Positions 15,964 to 25,261 of a stretch of DNA of 64,000 nt are shown here, piece after piece. Positions within the stretch are counted from its first letter, which is position 1, and every line of letters starts with the position of its first letter. A program made the translations under genes and the position numbers. Below the pieces are notes generated by a model. That model saw nothing but the letters and a program-made list of their open reading frames with translations, did no database searches and was not told the origin of the DNA. Origin of the DNA: Acidobacteriota bacterium (lineage in GTDB: Bacteria > Acidobacteriota > Blastocatellia > Pyrinomonadales > Pyrinomonadaceae); assembly GCA_018269005.1 (NCBI GenBank), contig JAFDVK010000012.1:496001-560000 (forward strand), in the 5' to 3' direction.

Positions 15964-17262
15964 TCAGGGGCGATAAAGAGCCTCGATCTCGTTTCGCAAT
16001 TCGGCCGGAAAGCATACGCGTTGAGCACGATATCCTTCCTGCAAGCCGCGCACCGCGGCACTTACCTCGGAGATCTCGCGTATCTTCGGCCGGGAATAGC
16101 CGTGTTCGACGAATATTAGATTCTTCTGGTCGTGTGTATCGCGGGAGTAAAAGTAATAATCTGCGTGCTTTGCGGAATCTTCAACAAGATAATATTCGGG
16201 GTCGAATCCGTTCCTCTCGACAACGCTACGAGCGCGCTCAAGAAACACCGCCTTCTCATCCCCATTCATATCGAGGTCGAACGCCTTGAATATTTGCCGG
16301 TCGATAAAGCGGTTTGCAAGATCGGATAGGATCGGGTCACTGCTCGATCGCCATTGCTTGATATGAAATAAAACGTCCGTATCATCGAGTTCGAGGTGCT
16401 TTTCGAGGTCGAGCCGTTCGCCTCGGAGTATCTTTTCAACGGCGCTTCCTGAAAGGTGCCAAACATCGCCGCTTGACCCATACACAACGATCGCGCGATG
16501 GAGCAAGCTCTTGAGGACCGATTCGGCAGCTCGCAGCGTTCGGTGAAAATATACTTGCCGGAACATATAGTATCTCGCCTGCAAGTAGTCCTCTACAGCT
16601 GCAATGCCGGGGGCCGCAACGAATATCCGGTCGTTCTCCTCGTCGATCTCGATCGATTTTACGATCCACTCAAGATCGTAAACACCGTACTTCGCTCCGG
16701 TCATCAAGCTGTCGCGGAGCAGATAGTCCATACGGTCAACGTCGAGCTGCGATGAGATCAGCTGGGCAAGTGCCCGGCGTCGAAACGTGCCCTTGATCAT
16801 CGACGCGACATCATCGGCCAAGCTTGGGGAAAAGGCCGTAAGTACTTGATTTATACGGGTTTGAGGCTCCGAGATAGCGGCGATCGAATATTCTTCGTGG
16901 TGAAAGCCAAGAATCGCCTCGATCACGTGCGAGAATGCGCCGTGGCCGATGTCGTGCAGCAGTGCGGCCGCTCGGACCGCGATCCGCTCCTCGTCCGAGA
17001 GGTTGTGGTCGCTCGAGAGTTTGGCAAGCACCCGCGTCGCAAGGTTAAAGGCACCTAAACTGTGCGTAAAGCGTGAATGTTCGGCCGATTGGTAGGCGAA
17101 ATATGCGAGTCCGAGCTGCCTGATCCGCCGCAAACGTTGAAATTCGGGCGTATCGATAAGGTCGGCGAAGAGTCGGCCTTCGGCGGTTCGAGCATCGACA
17201 CGGATGATATTGTGGACTGCGTCGCGATAATATCGCTCGGAGCCGCTCTCTCGGTTCGGCAT
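15964..17262 (-). CDS. HD-domain phosphohydrolase (SAMHD1/dGTPase-like)
   Basis: A 432-residue protein of the large HD superfamily branch that includes dNTPases. It shows the conserved order RDAVHNIIRVDARTAEGRLF, TPEFQRLRRIRQLGLAYF, HSRFTHSLGAF (His67), ALLHDIGHGAFSHV (His103-Asp104), and the distal Asp in LDVDRMDYLLRDS. These metal ligands fit triphosphohydrolase activity on dNTPs; which nucleotide is unknown. ATG 17262 (MPNRESGSERYYRD) was preferred to the upstream TTG-type start because the extra 31 residues are unlike the family. It is 3 bp from the TonB-domain gene start, so the two are cotranscribed. Confidence 0.9.
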   Translation of the reverse strand: MPNRESGSERYYRDAVHNIIRVDARTAEGRLFADLIDTPEFQRLRRIRQLGLAYFAYQSAEHSRFTHSLGAFNLATRVLAKLSSDHNLSDEERIAVRAAALLHDIGHGAFSHVIEAILGFHHEEYSIAAISEPQTRINQVLTAFSPSLADDVASMIKGTFRRRALAQLISSQLDVDRMDYLLRDSLMTGAKYGVYDLEWIVKSIEIDEENDRIFVAAPGIAAVEDYLQARYYMFRQVYFHRTLRAAESVLKSLLHRAIVVYGSSGDVWHLSGSAVEKILRGERLDLEKHLELDDTDVLFHIKQWRSSSDPILSDLANRFIDRQIFKAFDLDMNGDEKAVFLERARSVVERNGFDPEYYLVEDSAKHADYYFYSRDTHDQKNLIFVEHGYSRPKIREISEVSAAVRGLQEGYRAQRVCFPAELRNEIEALYRP

Positions 17263-17562
17263 TATGAGCCTAATATGCGGCAGAAAAGCCGGTTTTCGCA
17301 AGCGGAATGCTCGATATCTCCAAAAACTCCCGAAAAAATCTAAATTTTCGTACAAAATAATGGATGATTTTAGGTATTTTCGGTTTTCCGTACGTTCTTA
17401 AAGATTTGTAAAGTAGTGTAAATGCGGTATTTAACACGTTTTGCACGGTCTGAGACGGCTGTGGAGAGCAAATTGCATAAAAAAGGCTGAAAAAGTGTCC
17501 ATTGAGGCCTTTTATTAAGTTCAGAAACTCTCGAAAAGAGACTTTGAATAGGAGACAAAGTA
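17263..17562 (+). promoter_or_regulatory. Upstream region and leader hairpin of the TonB-dependent receptor
   Basis: A 300-bp AT-rich divergent region between the HD gene and the receptor gene. AAAAGGC (17481-17487) and GCCTTTT (17507-17513) form a 7-bp stem with a 19-nt loop; the 3' arm runs into TTTTATT, so it looks like a weak terminator or attenuator inside the 5' leader. GAATAGGAGA ahead of ATG 17563 is the ribosome binding site. Promoter elements are not certain; TTGTAA near 17408 with an AT-rich hexamer about 17 bp later is one candidate. Confidence 0.4.
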
Positions 17563-20500
17563 ATGAGAAATAAGTTTGCATTTATTTCCTCGATCATGCT
17601 GATCGTGCTCTGCTTCGCTTTCTCAGCGTTTGCACAGGGTACTCGCGGCAGTATCGAGGGAGTAGTGAAAGACCAGAACGATGCCGTCGTTCCCGGTGCG
17701 AAAGTCACCGCGGTTTCGACCGGTACCACGACTGGCTTTAACAGATCCGTAATGTCGGATTCTAATGGCTATTTCGTCGTGCCTAACGTTCCGGTGGGAA
17801 CCTACTCGGTCACGATCGAAAAAGAAAGCTTCAAGACTTCGAAGCAGAACGTAACGGTTACACTCGACCGTTCGGCTCGTGCAGATGTGAAGCTTGAGGT
17901 CGGCGGCGGCGTCAGCGATGTTACCGTCACTGGCGGCGACAACGTCACCATCGACCCGACGGAATCGAAACTCCAGACCAACCTCACACAGAAGTTGATC
18001 GATTCGCTTCCGAAAGGCACCACGTTTACCAGCCTCTTGAAGGCCGCTCCGAACGTTCGTCCGGAAGGTCTTTCGGGTGGTTTCCAGGTTGACGGTGCTT
18101 CGGGCTCGGAAAACGTTTGGGTTATCGACGGTCAGGAAGTTACCAACTTCCGTACTGGTACGCTCAACTCGAACAACAACGTTCCTTTTGAACTCATCCA
18201 GGAAGTTCAGGTCAAATCGACCGGTTTCGAAGCCGAATACGGCGGCGCTACCGGCGGTGTGATCACGGTCGTTACCCAGGGCGGAAACGATCAGTGGCAC
18301 GGCAACTTCGGTATGTCGTGGCGTCCGCAGAAGCTCCAGGGTGACAGCCATCCGTTCCTTAGCCGCTACGGCAGCGGCGCTGGTGCTTACGAGTACCTTC
18401 AAGCTCCGCGTACGGGCGGTGTTTCGTACTATCCGGTTGCTAAGCTGAACGGCCCGATCGTCAAGAACCGCTTCTGGTTCTCGGCTATCTATGCTCCGCA
18501 GGTCTTCGATTACAACCAGAACGTTACCTATTATAACCAGTTGGCTCCGGGCCGCTCGGCTATCGGTTCCGAAGAGTTCAAGTCGAAGCAGACGACGCAG
18601 GAAGCGTTCGTCCGTCTCGATGCTCAGCCGCACTCGAAGCTCCGCTTGTTCGGATCGTTCCTTTGGAACCCGATCTCGGTCAAGGGTACGCTTCCGGGCA
18701 CTACCTATGGTTTGACCAACGCTCCTGGCTCTGCTGCCCAGCTTCATAATGGCGGCGGTCGTCAGAACTCGAACAGCTTGAACGGTCAGGCTTCGTGGAC
18801 ACCGCTCTCGAAGTTGGTCATCAACGTTCACGCAGGCCGTACGTTCTTGAACGAAAAGCTTGGTTCTTACAACATCCCGAACGCAACTCGTTACCTTTGC
18901 AGTGCTTCGAGCCTCTTCCCGCCGGCAGCTGGTACAGCTCCTGCAGGAAACCCGATCACTCAGGCACAGGCGGGCTGCAACCTTGGCCAGTCGAACTTCC
19001 CGAGCAACTTCCAGGTTGCCTATGACGTTTCGACTCGTACACTTTTTGATACTGACGCTAGCTACATCGGCCTTAACGCCGGCGGCCGTCACAACATCAA
19101 ATTCGGTTATCAGTACAACCGCATTTCCAACACGACCGAGCAGGGTTACACGAACACCGGCGTGGTCGTCCTCTACTACGGACGTGATTGTGCTGACCTT
19201 GGCTACACGCTCAGTGCTGCAAGTGCAGTTGGCTGCGGTTACATGCAGCGTTTTGGTACCGTTGGTAAAGCGAGCAGCGCGAGCAACGCTCTCTTTGTCC
19301 AGGATTCATGGACGATCGCAGATCGCCTGACCTTGAACCTCGGTATCCGTTCCGACATGGAAGATGTTCCTTCCTTCAAGTCCGGCAACCCTGGTATCCA
19401 CTTCAGCTGGGCAGATAAGGTCGCTCCGCGTCTCGGCGCTGCTTTTGACCTCTTCGGCAATGGCAAGACCAAGCTCTTTGCCAGCTACGGTTGGTTCTAT
19501 GATCGCTTCAAGTATGAACTGCCCCGCGGTTCATTCGGCGGCGACTTCTATCGTCGTGATTTCTTTGATATCACGCTTGCTCGCGGTACTGCGTACACCA
19601 GCTACACCTTTGCAAACATCCTCGGAAGCCATCCGGATCCGATCGGTGGAAACTGCCCTGGTGACGGTACGCTGATCTATCCTCCGGGCTACTCCACCTG
19701 TAACCTCGACTATCGCATCCCGTCCAACTCGGGTCTCGGTATCGATGTTTCGGGTGCTGTCGATCCCAACATCAAGGCTGCACGTCAGTCCGAATACACC
19801 TTTGGTGTTCAGCATCAGTTGTTCCGCAACTGGTTCGTTCGCGGACGCTACACCCACAAGCAGGTCGACCAGGCTATCGAAGATACCGGTTCGATCAGCA
19901 CGTCGGGTTCAGAAGCTTATGTCATCGGTAACCCGGGCGAAGGCCTTGCCTGCGCGGTTTACACGGCAGACGGTTTCCCGTGCGTCAAGGCAGAGCGTAA
20001 GTATGATGCCGTTGAGATCGGCCTCGACAAGCGTTTTGCAAATAACTGGTTCCTGAGCGCAAGCTACACCTGGAGCCGTCTGTTCGGTAACTACGGTGGT
20101 CTCGCCAGCTCTGACGAAGGCGGCCGTACCAGCCCGAACGTCAACCGTAACTTCGACCTTCCGTTCGAGCCCTGGGCTATGACCGGTAAGCCGAACAACG
20201 GCCTTCTTTCAACAGATCGTCCGCATGTCTTCAAGGCATACGGCGGTTACGATCACAATTGGAGCAAGTCGAACACGACGTCAGTTTCGTTCTTTACCAC
20301 GGCTCAGTCTGGTACACCGATGACGACGCGTGCTAACTTCATCGCTTCACTCGCGATCGTCGTGTATGGCCGCGGCGACCTTGGCCGCTCGGCTGCGTAC
20401 TACAGCACCGACCTTAATATTGATCACAAATATAAGTTCGGCCGCGATAACCGCATCACGATCCAGCCGTACGTCAACATCCTGAACCTTTTCGACCGCA

Positions 20501-20760
20501 AGTCGGAAACGGGTGTTGTTGAGACGCTCACGACCTCGACGATCAGCAACGGAGTACTTGTCTCAGGTGGTTGCGCTCCAACCACTTGCGTGGACATGTT
20601 CTCGGCAATGCACCTCGTCACAGGCGGTGCGGGCATCACGCAGTATGTCAATAGCTGGCTTGCTGCTAATCCGGCTGCTCGCAAATACAACGTGTATGGC
20701 CTCTCGAGTGGCTTCAGTGCCCCTCGCGAAGTCCGCTTCGGCGCACGTCTGTACTTCTAA
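17563..20760 (+). CDS. Oar-like TonB-dependent receptor with carboxypeptidase-regulatory domain
   Basis: A 1065-residue outer-membrane receptor, the largest gene in the window. It has a signal peptide (cleavage near FAQG), a CarboxypepD_reg/beta-sandwich domain (about 25-110, GTRGSIEGVVKDQNDAVVPG), a plug (about 130-250, with LTQKLIDSLPKGTTFTSLLK and FQVDGASGSENVWVIDG), and a 22-strand barrel ending EVRFGARLYF with the terminal Phe needed for barrel assembly. Such proteins are numerous in Acidobacteriota and are thought to take up oligosaccharides or peptides or to serve surface functions; the ligand is unknown. Codons are enriched for GGT, CGT, AAC and TTC compared with neighbours, which suggests high expression. 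Confidence 0.95.
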   Translation: MRNKFAFISSIMLIVLCFAFSAFAQGTRGSIEGVVKDQNDAVVPGAKVTAVSTGTTTGFNRSVMSDSNGYFVVPNVPVGTYSVTIEKESFKTSKQNVTVTLDRSARADVKLEVGGGVSDVTVTGGDNVTIDPTESKLQTNLTQKLIDSLPKGTTFTSLLKAAPNVRPEGLSGGFQVDGASGSENVWVIDGQEVTNFRTGTLNSNNNVPFELIQEVQVKSTGFEAEYGGATGGVITVVTQGGNDQWHGNFGMSWRPQKLQGDSHPFLSRYGSGAGAYEYLQAPRTGGVSYYPVAKLNGPIVKNRFWFSAIYAPQVFDYNQNVTYYNQLAPGRSAIGSEEFKSKQTTQEAFVRLDAQPHSKLRLFGSFLWNPISVKGTLPGTTYGLTNAPGSAAQLHNGGGRQNSNSLNGQASWTPLSKLVINVHAGRTFLNEKLGSYNIPNATRYLCSASSLFPPAAGTAPAGNPITQAQAGCNLGQSNFPSNFQVAYDVSTRTLFDTDASYIGLNAGGRHNIKFGYQYNRISNTTEQGYTNTGVVVLYYGRDCADLGYTLSAASAVGCGYMQRFGTVGKASSASNALFVQDSWTIADRLTLNLGIRSDMEDVPSFKSGNPGIHFSWADKVAPRLGAAFDLFGNGKTKLFASYGWFYDRFKYELPRGSFGGDFYRRDFFDITLARGTAYTSYTFANILGSHPDPIGGNCPGDGTLIYPPGYSTCNLDYRIPSNSGLGIDVSGAVDPNIKAARQSEYTFGVQHQLFRNWFVRGRYTHKQVDQAIEDTGSISTSGSEAYVIGNPGEGLACAVYTADGFPCVKAERKYDAVEIGLDKRFANNWFLSASYTWSRLFGNYGGLASSDEGGRTSPNVNRNFDLPFEPWAMTGKPNNGLLSTDRPHVFKAYGGYDHNWSKSNTTSVSFFTTAQSGTPMTTRANFIASLAIVVYGRGDLGRSAAYYSTDLNIDHKYKFGRDNRITIQPYVNILNLFDRKSETGVVETLTTSTISNGVLVSGGCAPTTCVDMFSAMHLVTGGAGITQYVNSWLAANPAARKYNVYGLSSGFSAPREVRFGARLYF

Positions 20761-20788
20761 GAACCTAACGGTTTTTGGATAAACCCTT

Positions 20789-20820
20789 GGCCCGCTCGCC
20801 TCGTGCGAGCGGGCCTCTTT
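20789..20820 (+). terminator. Strong intrinsic terminator of the receptor gene
   Basis: An 11-bp GC-rich perfect stem, GGCCCGCTCGC (20789-20799) and GCGAGCGGGCC (20805-20815), with loop CTCGT and followed by TCTTTCATTTTCTT. It starts 28 bp after the stop codon. Confidence 0.9.
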
Positions 20821-20911
20821 CATTTTCTTCTCAAAGAGATACGGCGTCGCCTTACCGTTTTCGATATTCCTCTCGCGACACGCTAAAATAGAAACTTCAC
20901 TTGCTTTCGAG

Positions 20912-22777
20912 ATGTCCGAAGAGGTTCGCAAATATCACGAAGAAGACGCTATCGGCAAGACCTACGACCTAAAGGTCGCCAAACGTCTCGCACGCTACCT
21001 TCGCCCGTATTGGAAGGTTGCCGCCGCTGCGCTCCTTCTCACATTCGTTACGAATATACTTGCGTCGATCCAGCCGCTCTTTACAAAGGTCGCGGTCGAT
21101 AGCTATATCATTCCGAAGAATGTTGACGGCATCTGGCTATTTTCGTTTGCCTTCTTTGGAATATTCTTTCTCAGATTCATCTTCTCGTATGTGCAGGAGA
21201 TCCTGCTCAACACGGTCGGCCAACGTGTGATGTTCGACCTGCGGACCGAACTTTTTACAAAGCTGCAGGATCAGGAACTCGCCTATTACGATCAATATCC
21301 TGTAGGCCGAACGATGACGAGGCTCACGAGCGATGTCGATGCCCTGAACGAACTTTTTACATCGGGCGTTATAGATGTGCTCGGCGATCTTGTAGTGATC
21401 TTCGCGATCATCGCGATGATGTTCTGGCTGAATTGGAAGCTCGCCGTCGTCACGCTAATTACCGTACCTCTTCTATTTGCTGCAACGAACTGGTTTCGGA
21501 AACGCGCCCGTCATGGTTTTGACCGCGTGCGTACCCGAAGCGCGAAGCTGAATGCGTTCTTGCAGGAGTATGTATCGGGTGCGCAGACCGTACAGCTTTT
21601 CAACGCCGAGAAGAAAGCCCGACGGCGTTTCTCCGAGATCAACGATGACTATCGCAATGCGAACATCGAAACGATCTACTATTACGCTGTCTTCTATCCG
21701 TTGGTCGATTTTATCGGAGCTGTCGGTGTAGCGATGATCATATTTGCCTTCGGCTTCGAGGAACTCAGCGGCCTTTCGACCGCAACCCAAGCATTAACGG
21801 TCGGCGTGCTCGCATCCTTCATACAATATTCGCTCCAACTCTTCCAACCGATCCGTGATCTTTCGGATAAGTTCAACGTCTTTCAGGCTGCGGTCGTCGC
21901 ATCGCACAGGATCTTCATCATGCTCGATCGCGAAGTCCTCGTCACGACGCCTGAAGCACCGAAGCTCGCCGGAAAGGCAAAGGGAAGCATTGAGTTCGAG
22001 GGCGTTTGGTTCGCCTATAAGGAAGAAGATTGGGTCCTTAAGGATGTGTCGTTCTCGGTCGATATCGGCGAGAGCGTTGCGTTGGTCGGGCACACCGGTT
22101 CAGGAAAAACGACCATCACGAACCTCATCATGCGGTTCTACGATGTTCAGAAAGGCCGTATCCTCGTTGACGGTGTCGATGTCCGGGAATGGGATCTCGA
22201 AGCCCTGCGTTCGAATTTTGCCGTCGTTCTGCAGGATGTATTTCTCTTCAGCGGCACGATCGCTCAGAACATCAGGCTCGGCAATGACGATATCAGCGAC
22301 GACAAAGTTCGCTGGGCTGCGAAAGAGGTGCGGGCAGATGAGTTCATCAATGAGCTTTCCGAAGGTTACGAAACGACAGTGCGGGAACGCGGTGCCGGCC
22401 TTTCGGTCGGGCAAAAGCAGCTTGTTTCATTTGCCCGAGCCCTTGCATTTGACCCGAAGATCTTGATCCTTGACGAGGCCACAAGTTCCATCGACACGGA
22501 GACCGAACAATTGATCCAAAGTGCGGTCGATCGCGTTATGGACGAGCGAACGTCGCTTGTAGTAGCCCACCGTCTTTCGACAATACAGAAATGTGACCGC
22601 ATTATCGTCCTGCATCACGGCGAACTGCGCGAAATGGGCACGCACAACGAACTCTTGGCTCTTCGCGGGCTTTATTGGCGGCTTTACCAACTGCAGTATT
22701 CGGATGAAAAACTGCATATTTCAGCACCGGGCTATTCTTCGGATGATCTCGCCGGCGGCACTGCGTCAGTTGACTAG
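20912..22777 (+). CDS. ABC transporter, fused permease and ATPase (MsbA-like exporter)
   Basis: A 621-residue type IV ABC half-transporter that works as a dimer in the inner membrane. Residues 30-345 hold six helices (ABC transporter transmembrane region with [20 protein letters not shown]) and 365-600 the nucleotide-binding domain: Walker [10 protein letters not shown] near 392, Q-loop, signature LSVGQKQ near 496, Walker [13 protein letters not shown] near 517 and the switch His in [13 protein letters not shown]. Relatives export lipids, drugs or peptides. A short spacer separates it from the sigma-factor gene; no substrate or partner gene is adjacent. ATG 20912 gives the natural N-terminus [12 protein letters not shown]. 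Confidence 0.95.
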   Translation: MSEEVRKYHEEDAIGKTYDLKVAKRLARYLRPYWKVAAAALLLTFVTNILASIQPLFTKVAVDSYIIPKNVDGIWLFSFAFFGIFFLRFIFSYVQEILLNTVGQRVMFDLRTELFTKLQDQELAYYDQYPVGRTMTRLTSDVDALNELFTSGVIDVLGDLVVIFAIIAMMFWLNWKLAVVTLITVPLLFAATNWFRKRARHGFDRVRTRSAKLNAFLQEYVSGAQTVQLFNAEKKARRRFSEINDDYRNANIETIYYYAVFYPLVDFIGAVGVAMIIFAFGFEELSGLSTATQALTVGVLASFIQYSLQLFQPIRDLSDKFNVFQAAVVASHRIFIMLDREVLVTTPEAPKLAGKAKGSIEFEGVWFAYKEEDWVLKDVSFSVDIGESVALVGHTGSGKTTITNLIMRFYDVQKGRILVDGVDVREWDLEALRSNFAVVLQDVFLFSGTIAQNIRLGNDDISDDKVRWAAKEVRADEFINELSEGYETTVRERGAGLSVGQKQLVSFARALAFDPKILILDEATSSIDTETEQLIQSAVDRVMDERTSLVVAHRLSTIQKCDRIIVLHHGELREMGTHNELLALRGLYWRLYQLQYSDEKLHISAPGYSSDDLAGGTASVD

Positions 22778-22861
22778 GGACCGCAGAGAAGCGGCCGCCC
22801 ATTATCGTTTTTAGCCGTTTGAGATTATAATCATCAAGTTCCTTAGCACCAACTTCCAAGC

Positions 22862-23851
22862 ATGGACGCTGCCGCCAAAGCCTTCACAGAAACTGCTATC
22901 GCTGAGATGTATGCTCGCTGCAATGAGAACGCGCCCAACTATGGTGTTTCCGCGGCTGCATTCTCAACTTCAATACTCAAGACAATAGAGAAGCGCCTCG
23001 AGACTGCAAGCGTTGAGCCTTTGACAGCGGCGGAGATCCGCGAATTTCTCGATAATCTTCAAGCAGACGACCTTTTCCTGGCGCTCGGCTGTGCCGCGGG
23101 AAACGAACGGGCCTGGTGGGAGTTCGATCAGACGCATCGATCGTATATGGAGCGGTTTGCAAGGCATCTGGCGCGAGGCGACGCCGACCCGGACGAGGTG
23201 ATCGGAAATGTCTATATCGAGCTTTATGGAACGCGTGTGGTTGACGGCGAGCGATACTCAAAGTTCGGCACGTATTCGGGCCGCGGTAGCCTTCGCGGGT
23301 GGCTACGCACGATAATTTGGCATTCCGTTGTCGATCAGCACCGTGCCGGGCATTCAGAGGTTTCGCTCGACGAGATGACAGAAACCATCGGAGAAGGCGC
23401 AGCGCATGCGGCCTTTGCCATCCCGACGCCTGATGGCGACAGCCAAATGGTCGAGCAGGTCGCCCGCGATAAATATCGTTCGGCGACGGCCGCTGCATTG
23501 TCAGAGGCCTTCGCTGCTTTGGAACCGCACGAAAAACTGCTGATCGCGCTCTATCACGTGGACAATTTGAAACTGCGTGAGATATCGCGTCTTGTCGAAG
23601 ATGAGGCGTCTCCCCTTCGCGGTTGGATCAAAAGGAGATCGTCGGCAAGGGAGAAAGATCCGTCGGCCCGCATTCATGAATCGACCGTAATGCGTTGGCT
23701 CGAAAAGAGTTACGAGCGTATCCTAGATGTTTTCAAAAGAGATCTGGCCGTCCGTCAAGGCCTCAATGCCGACGAAGTAGAGATCTGCATCGGACTCGCG
23801 GCAGCTGATCTTGCCGGCCCCGATCTCTACCGAGACCTTGCCGCGGGCTAA
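22862..23851 (+). CDS. Atypical sigma-70 family RNA polymerase sigma factor
   Basis: A 329-residue ECF-type sigma factor that is longer than usual. An N-terminal extension of about 70 residues precedes region 2 (about 75-165), seen as FLALGCAAGNERAWWEFDQT, DEVIGNVYIELYG and the core RGSLRGWLRTIIWHSVVDQH. Region 4 (about 215-320) is seen as FAALEPHEKLLIALYHVDNL, LREISRLV, and a recognition helix near STVMRWLEKSYERIL, interrupted by a charged insertion (ASPLRGWIKRRSSAREKDPS). The next gene encodes a zinc-finger anti-sigma-like protein after 86 bp, so it is probably held inactive until a signal. The signal is unknown. Confidence 0.75.
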   Translation: MDAAAKAFTETAIAEMYARCNENAPNYGVSAAAFSTSILKTIEKRLETASVEPLTAAEIREFLDNLQADDLFLALGCAAGNERAWWEFDQTHRSYMERFARHLARGDADPDEVIGNVYIELYGTRVVDGERYSKFGTYSGRGSLRGWLRTIIWHSVVDQHRAGHSEVSLDEMTETIGEGAAHAAFAIPTPDGDSQMVEQVARDKYRSATAAALSEAFAALEPHEKLLIALYHVDNLKLREISRLVEDEASPLRGWIKRRSSAREKDPSARIHESTVMRWLEKSYERILDVFKRDLAVRQGLNADEVEICIGLAAADLAGPDLYRDLAAG

Positions 23852-23937
23852 GAAAGACGGAATATTTTACGCAAAAGTTATCGATCCGCTTCGTCCATTA
23901 CTCGGAGGCCTTTGGCTCACCCCCAAAGCGGGCAAAT

Positions 23938-24372
23938 ATGCAATACATCGACAACATCGACACCCGTTTCCAAGACCTTTTTGCAGGATTTCTTCGCGAT
24001 CGTACAAATGCCTTGTCGGCATCGGCGAGTAGTTCGCATCTTGATGAGGACACGCTCGCAGCCTTTGTGGACGGCGGCCTGACGCTCCGTGAAATTGATC
24101 CGATAGTAGTGCATTTAGCGGAATGCGGACATTGCCGCACTTCGGCCGCCGCTCTTCTTCGGCTAGAGGCCGAGTTTGCCGACATTGCAATGCCTGCCCG
24201 TGACACGCAGGTCGAATCGCCCGGATTTGCCGAGGCGCTGAGCAGTTGGTTCTCCCAGCTCTTTGGAACGAGCGCGGACGGGGTTTTCGCCCACGGAGAA
24301 AGATCTGAGAAAGACGGCGACGATGACAAGAACGCCGGCAAAGACGATGACGGCCGAAATGACGCCGAATAA
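23938..24372 (+). CDS. Cytosolic zf-HC2 anti-sigma-like protein
   Basis: A 144-residue protein. Residues 33-75 have the anti-sigma zinc-finger layout HLDEDTLAAFVDGGLTLREI followed by VHLAECGHCRTS (His-x3-Cys-x2-Cys), the ZAS/zf-HC2 motif that clamps ECF sigma factors. There is no membrane helix; the C-terminus is an acidic-basic low-complexity tail (EKDGDDDKNAGKDDDGRNDA). It follows the sigma-factor gene by 86 bp and is probably its partner, acting in the cytosol. A terminator lies 44 bp downstream. Confidence 0.75.
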   Translation: MQYIDNIDTRFQDLFAGFLRDRTNALSASASSSHLDEDTLAAFVDGGLTLREIDPIVVHLAECGHCRTSAAALLRLEAEFADIAMPARDTQVESPGFAEALSSWFSQLFGTSADGVFAHGERSEKDGDDDKNAGKDDDGRNDAE

Positions 24373-24415
24373 GCAGCAAGTTCCGGGCCAATTTTTATGA
24401 AATTGGTTCGATTCG

Positions 24416-24446
24416 GGAGCGGGATCGAAATGTCCGCTCCTTTTTT
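24416..24446 (+). terminator. Intrinsic terminator of the sigma/anti-sigma operon
   Basis: GGAGCGG (24416-24422) and CCGCTCC (24434-24440) form a 7-bp GC-rich stem, extended by one A-T pair, followed directly by TTTTTT. It ends the sigma/anti-sigma transcript. Confidence 0.85.
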
Positions 24447-24575
24447 CGTTTTCGCCGAATATTGCTATTTCCGTTCTTTTTTTTAACGTCGTTGCAACCT
24501 TTACCACCTCACAAAAATCTAATAAGAATCTAGTTTTTGCGCCCTCTGAGGTTTATACTCAATATTAGGGAAAAA

Positions 24576-25220
24576 ATGTTAGATAACGATCGACGGACCG
24601 ATGAGGCGTCTGAATGCCCATGGCAGAAGCAGCAGCTTACAGTAGAAAGAGTTGCTGACGCCGAACTGCCGACAAGGTTTGGCAAGTTCAGGATCGCGGG
24701 CTATCGTTCACTCACCAGTGACGAAGAATTTGTCGTGATTTACATGGGTGAGATGCAGGCAGATGTGCCGACGCTTGTTCGGATACACTCTCAGTGTCTT
24801 ACGGGCGACGTGTTCGGATCGCTTAAATGCGATTGCGGGCCGCAACTTCATGAGGCAATGGAACGTATTCATACCGCCGGAAGCGGCGCCATTGTTTACC
24901 AGCAGCAAGAAGGACGCGGTATCGGCATTCTCAACAAGATCCGAGCCTATTCCTTGCAGGATGACGGAGCCGACACTGTCGAAGCGAACGAGCAGCTTGG
25001 GTTTGCCGTGGACCTAAGGAATTACAGGCAATGCGCCGAGATCCTTTTTGATATGGGGCTTTGCAAGGTCCGAGTGATGTCGAACAACCCCGAGAAGCTC
25101 AAGGCTCTCGAAGAGGCCGGGCTTCGCGTGGTCGAACGAGTCCCGATCAAGGTGCATACGGAAAAACCGGCTGCACATTATATTCAGACGAAAAAAGAAA
25201 AGATGGGCCATTTGCTCTAA
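24576..25220 (+). CDS. ribA: GTP cyclohydrolase II
   Basis: A 214-residue enzyme for the first step of riboflavin synthesis: GTP to 2,5-diamino-6-ribosylamino-4-pyrimidinone 5-phosphate, formate and pyrophosphate. The zinc ligands Cys74, Cys85 and Cys87 are in [17 protein letters not shown]; the catalytic/GTP loop is [16 protein letters not shown]; the C-terminal half has [20 protein letters not shown]. It is a stand-alone RibA, not fused to RibB. ATG 24576 with AGGGA upstream is preferred to a start at 24537. It is followed 41 bp later by a TPR protein gene and no other rib gene is visible here. Confidence 0.93.
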   Translation: MLDNDRRTDEASECPWQKQQLTVERVADAELPTRFGKFRIAGYRSLTSDEEFVVIYMGEMQADVPTLVRIHSQCLTGDVFGSLKCDCGPQLHEAMERIHTAGSGAIVYQQQEGRGIGILNKIRAYSLQDDGADTVEANEQLGFAVDLRNYRQCAEILFDMGLCKVRVMSNNPEKLKALEEAGLRVVERVPIKVHTEKPAAHYIQTKKEKMGHLL

Positions 25221-25261
25221 TTGAGTCTGGATGGCCACGCAATCATCTCGGAGGAAAAATC

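Noticed and set aside
17623..19092. 489-codon minus-strand frame inside the TonB-dependent receptor
   Set aside because: No domain, Arg-rich composition, fully overlaps an obvious receptor gene; created by the codon bias of the true gene.
24403..24420. GGTTCGATTC reminiscent of a tRNA T-loop
   Set aside because: No acceptor stem, anticodon arm or matching 5' half; the bases belong to the terminator region after the anti-sigma gene.
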